Origin: Acetobacter cibinongensis
Lineage (GTDB): Bacteria > Pseudomonadota > Alphaproteobacteria > Acetobacterales > Acetobacteraceae
NCBI RefSeq assembly: GCF_000963925.1
Contig: NZ_BAMV01000019.1
Location: 1 to 36,350, forward strand
Length of the DNA: 36,350 nt
Reading direction: 5' to 3'
Below the pieces are notes generated by a model that did not search any database, was not told the DNA's origin, and was given only the letters and a program-made list of their open reading frames with translations. Shown here in pieces: positions 33,545 through 36,350 of this stretch (the stretch's first letter is position 1; every line of letters starts with the position of its first letter). A program made the translations under genes and the position numbers.

Positions 33545-35692
33545 ATGACCCACCGTTCCTGGCTGTATGCCGTGACAGCCGCCACCTGCCTTGCAGGCTG
33601 GGGCACCGCAGCCCATGCCGCAGGCCTTCCGGCATCCAACCCATTTGCCACAGAAAGCACCCTGCCCTACCACGCACCGCGCTTTGACCTGATAAAGGAC
33701 GGCGACTACCAGCCCGCGTTTGAGCAGGGCATGGCCGAGCAGGACGCCGAAGTAAAACACATTGCGGAAAACCCTGAAGCCGCAACATTTGAGAACACCA
33801 TTTCAGCCCTTGAACGCTCCGGCCGCCTGCTGGACCGCGTGGCAGAAACCTTTAACGGTGTGTATTCCGCCAACACCAACCCGACCCTTGATAAGGTGCA
33901 GGAAATTGTTGGCCCTAAACTGTCTGCACACTCAGACAGCATTTACATGAACCCCAAACTGTTTGCGCGTGTACAGTTTTTGCATGCACGGCAGGACGGG
34001 CTGGGCCTGACGGCTGAGCAGAAACAGGTTCTGGATGTTTACTATCTGGCTTTTGTGAATTCCGGCGCTCAGCTTTCTGATAGCGATAAAGCCAAACTGC
34101 GTGACCTGAACGGCCGCATTTCCAAACTGGAAACACTGTTCCAGCAGAAACTTCTGGCTGGCACGAAGGCTGCCGCTCTGGTTGTTGACAGCAAAGACAA
34201 GCTGGCTGGTCTGGACACGGCTGAACTGACCAACGCGCTCAATGCCGCCAAAGACCGCAAGCTGGACGGCAAATGGGTTCTGCCCCTGCAAAACACCACG
34301 CAGCAGCCAGCCCTCTCCAGCCTGACCGAGCGTGAAACACGGCAGGCTCTGTTTGAAGAAAGCTGGACCCGCTCTGAAAAAGGTGGTGAGAACGACACGC
34401 GCGACACCATTGCCACACTGGCTCAGCTGCGTGCGCAGAAAGCGGCTTTGTTTGGGTACCCCAACTATGCCAGCTATGTTCTGTCTGACCAGATGGCAAA
34501 AACACCTGAGCAGGTCCATAGCTTTATTGCCAAGCTGGTACCCGCCCTTGCCGCCGAGCAGAAGCGTGAAGTGGCTGATCTGCAAAATCTGATTGAACGT
34601 GAAGCCAAAAAAGACGGCAAGAGCAGCTTCCCGCTCAAACCGTGGGACTGGACCTACTACGCAGACAAACTGCGTAAGGAAAAGTTCAATTTTGATGAAA
34701 GCCAGGTCAAACCTTACTTTGAGCTGAACCGCGTCTTGCAGGATGGCGTATTCTTTGCCGCCAACAAGCTGTATGGCATCAGCTTCAAGCGCCGCACTGA
34801 TATTCCGACCTACAACCCGGATGTCATGACGTTTGAAGTGTTTGATAAGGACGGCTCAACCCTTGGGCTGATCTATTTTGACTACTTCCAGCGGGACAAC
34901 AAAAACGGTGGTGCCTGGATGTCCAACTTTGTTGGCCAGTCCAAACTGCTGGGCACCAAGCCAGTTGTTTATAACGTTGGCAACTTTGCCAAACCAGCTG
35001 CAGGTGAACCTGCTCTGGTCACGTTTGATGACGTGACAACAATGTTCCATGAATTTGGCCACGCTTTGCACGGCCTGTTTGCCAACCAGACCTACCCGAT
35101 TGTTTCCGGCACAAGCGTTGCACGGGACTTTGTTGAATTCCCCTCTCAGTTCAACGAACACTGGGCGCTGGATGCAACTGTGCTGGCCCATTACGCCCGC
35201 CATTACAAAACCAACGCCTCCATGCCTGCAAACCTTGTGGCGCAGTTGAAAAAGGCTGCAAAATTCAACCAGGGTTACAAGCTGGGTGAAGTTGTAGCCG
35301 CAGCAGAGCTGGATATGGACTGGCACAGCCTTGCCGCGTCTGCCCCCAAGCAAAATGTGGATGAATTTGAAAAATCCGCATTGGGCAAAATGGGTCTGGA
35401 TACGGAAAACGTGCCGCCACGCTACCGCTCAAGCTATTTCCTGCATATTTGGGCAAACGGCTATTCAGCTGGATACTACGCCTATCTTTGGACAGAAATG
35501 CTCGACGACGACACCTTTGCCTGGTTTGAGAAAAATGGTGGCCTGACAAGCAAGAATGGTCAGCGTTTCCGTGATATGATCCTGTCTCAGGGCCATACAC
35601 AGGACTATGCGCCGATGTTCCGCGCTTTTTATGGTCAGGACCCGGATATCCAGCCTATGCTGGCGTCCCGCGGCCTGGCTGACAGCAAGTAA
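33545..35692 (+). CDS. M3-family zinc metallopeptidase (peptidyl-dipeptidase Dcp/oligopeptidase A type), exported
   Basis: A 715-residue peptidase that trims oligopeptides, probably in the periplasm since it has a signal peptide (WLYAVTAATCLAGWGTAAHA). The zinc motif HEFGH (His502, Glu503, His506) in MFHEFGHALHGLF is followed by Glu531 in FVEFPSQFNEHW as third ligand. The family's C-terminal YFLHIWANGYSAGYYAYLW is intact. The N-terminal helical half starts with LPYHAPRFDLIKDGDYQPAFEQGM. Length matches Dcp-type enzymes (about 680 to 720). GGAG lies about nine bases before the ATG. It appears to be a single-gene unit. Confidence 0.93.
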   Translation: MTHRSWLYAVTAATCLAGWGTAAHAAGLPASNPFATESTLPYHAPRFDLIKDGDYQPAFEQGMAEQDAEVKHIAENPEAATFENTISALERSGRLLDRVAETFNGVYSANTNPTLDKVQEIVGPKLSAHSDSIYMNPKLFARVQFLHARQDGLGLTAEQKQVLDVYYLAFVNSGAQLSDSDKAKLRDLNGRISKLETLFQQKLLAGTKAAALVVDSKDKLAGLDTAELTNALNAAKDRKLDGKWVLPLQNTTQQPALSSLTERETRQALFEESWTRSEKGGENDTRDTIATLAQLRAQKAALFGYPNYASYVLSDQMAKTPEQVHSFIAKLVPALAAEQKREVADLQNLIEREAKKDGKSSFPLKPWDWTYYADKLRKEKFNFDESQVKPYFELNRVLQDGVFFAANKLYGISFKRRTDIPTYNPDVMTFEVFDKDGSTLGLIYFDYFQRDNKNGGAWMSNFVGQSKLLGTKPVVYNVGNFAKPAAGEPALVTFDDVTTMFHEFGHALHGLFANQTYPIVSGTSVARDFVEFPSQFNEHWALDATVLAHYARHYKTNASMPANLVAQLKKAAKFNQGYKLGEVVAAAELDMDWHSLAASAPKQNVDEFEKSALGKMGLDTENVPPRYRSSYFLHIWANGYSAGYYAYLWTEMLDDDTFAWFEKNGGLTSKNGQRFRDMILSQGHTQDYAPMFRAFYGQDPDIQPMLASRGLADSK

Positions 35693-35707
35693 GACCAAGT
35701 CAACACT

Positions 35708-35727
35708 GGGCAGGGTTATCCCTGCCC
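35708..35727. terminator. Hairpin between convergent genes
   Basis: GGGCAGGG (35708-35715), TTAT loop and CCCTGCCC (35720-35727) make a perfect stem 15 bases after the peptidase stop. There is no T tract, so efficiency as a terminator is uncertain. Confidence 0.55.
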
Positions 35728-35742
35728 ACGCTCTAGGCGCGT

Positions 35743-36144
35743 TCAGGGAGCATCAAAGGCCGCACCGTGTATAACGGCCTGCCCCGTGAACGGCCCTGAG
35801 CAAAACCGAACTTCTCCAAGAGTTATAGCGCATTTTTGGTACAGCCCACGTGCTTCCCGCGTAATGGCCGCACCAGTATACGGCCCTTGGCAAAATGAGA
35901 CGCGCCCGGCTGTAACAAGGCAGGAGCGATAGAAGCCTTGCTCTTGCAGAACTGCGTGCCCGGTAAAGGGAACCCCACACCAAACCGCCCGCCCAGCCGT
36001 GATATGGCACGCGGCAATAGGTATATTCTGCACGGTATATAGAACACCACTTTCCTGCGCAGACACGCGCAGTGGAGTGTTACTGAGCGCGACAACCGCG
36101 CACACCCATGCTCCGCTGTTCCGCAAAATGTTCTGCCACGCCAT
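35743..36144 (-). CDS. Small secreted protein with three cysteine-pair repeats
   Basis: A 133-residue protein with a signal peptide (residues about 1-29, cleavage near VSAQ). The mature part is built almost entirely from three repeats of about 30 residues. Each has two Cys exactly ten residues apart (46/56, 75/85, 105/115) and the pattern C-x-ITAGRVxFCxGPFTGxAV. Disulfides within each unit would make a small rigid beta protein. I do not recognise the family. The start at 36144 is chosen because AAGGAAGG lies just upstream and the signal peptide begins there; the frame is open up to 36234. It is convergent with the peptidase gene. Confidence 0.72.
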   Translation of the reverse strand: MAWQNILRNSGAWVCAVVALSNTPLRVSAQESGVLYTVQNIPIAACHITAGRAVWCGVPFTGHAVLQEQGFYRSCLVTAGRVSFCQGPYTGAAITREARGLYQKCAITLGEVRFCSGPFTGQAVIHGAAFDAP

Positions 36145-36269
36145 CTGCCTTCCTTGCCTCCCTGCCTGGATTCTTCCCTGAAAGAGGTCAAAGCGAAAGA
36201 GTAAGAATACTGTTTGCAAGTGCTCTATGGCCAAAAAGAGCTGATTTAAAAAAAAGTGACACTTCCTGC

Positions 36270-36298
36270 TTGACGCCCCACCGAAACCCCTCTAGATG
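36270..36298 (+). promoter_or_regulatory. Sigma70-type promoter of the tRNA-Glu gene
   Basis: TTGACG (36270-36275) and TAGATG (36293-36298) are 17 bases apart, followed by a GC-rich discriminator (AGGCGTC) as is usual for stable RNA promoters under stringent control. The start would be near 36305. Confidence 0.75.
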
Positions 36299-36317
36299 AG
36301 GCGTCAACAACGCCTCT

Positions 36318-36350
36318 GTCCCGTTCGTCTAGAGGCCTAGGACACTGCCC
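36318..36350 (+). tRNA. tRNA-Glu, 5' part (runs off the window)
   Basis: The last 33 bases begin GTCCCGTTCGTCTAGAGG and continue through CCTAGGACAC to the start of the anticodon stem. This is the typical acceptor and D-arm sequence of bacterial tRNA-Glu. The anticodon itself lies just beyond the window, so the isotype rests on the 5' half. Confidence 0.85.

Noticed and set aside
1..36350. CRISPR arrays, rRNA genes and riboswitches
   Set aside because: No regularly spaced direct repeats, no rRNA sequence and no recognisable riboswitch leader were seen on reading the window.

Overview
The window looks like chromosome from an acetic acid bacterium (Acetobacteraceae, most like Acetobacter). This is inferred from moderately high GC, two long TonB-dependent receptors with Ala/Thr-rich N-terminal extensions, alphaproteobacterial Hint_2 surface proteins, a periplasmic flavoprotein and cytochrome c pair, and a DUF1073-type prophage. 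The species cannot be fixed from sequence alone.

Region 1 (1-13065) is a decaying prophage wrapped around a block of ordinary chromosomal genes. The phage late genes run on the minus strand. From right to left they are: HTH protein, replication-type protein, an unknown gene broken by a 7-bp tandem duplication, a possible late regulator, a secreted small protein, terminase small subunit, terminase large subunit broken by a one-base loss in a G tract, then portal (DUF1073), then a DUF2213-like gene cut by an IS3-family element at the left edge. Terminase and portal should be adjacent. Here they are separated by about 5.5 kb of host-type genes, mostly on the plus strand: STN lipoprotein, alpha/beta hydrolase, Dabb protein, YgiB/YgiC-like pair, acidic protein and TrhO. 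The CI/LexA-type repressor at 12304-13017 appears intact and has an 18-bp palindromic operator candidate upstream.

Region 2 (13066-24964) is a surface and periplasm locus on the plus strand. It holds a Hint_2 protein, a small unknown protein, a TonB-dependent receptor, a Tat-exported FAD oxidoreductase of the D-amino-acid-oxidase superfamily with permuted motif order, a translationally coupled cytochrome c, and a 1468-residue fusion protein. The fusion joins AIDA-like beta-solenoid repeats, a Hint domain, two GWAYDP-type modules and a complete GT4-like glycosyltransferase. A plausible reading, which is inference, is that the receptor imports an amine or amino-acid-like compound that is oxidised in the periplasm with electrons passed to cytochrome c. 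The Hint proteins would decorate the cell surface. The glycosyltransferase fusion is the most unusual item in the window.

Region 3 (24965-36350) is housekeeping and envelope: an L-threonine aldolase and TRIC-type channel operon (minus), an unknown protein (minus), then S41 peptidase, nicotinamidase and META-domain lipoprotein (plus). A second TonB-dependent receptor (minus) follows, then an M3 metallopeptidase (plus) and a small secreted protein with three cysteine-pair repeats (minus). The 5' end of a tRNA-Glu with a clear sigma70 promoter closes the window.
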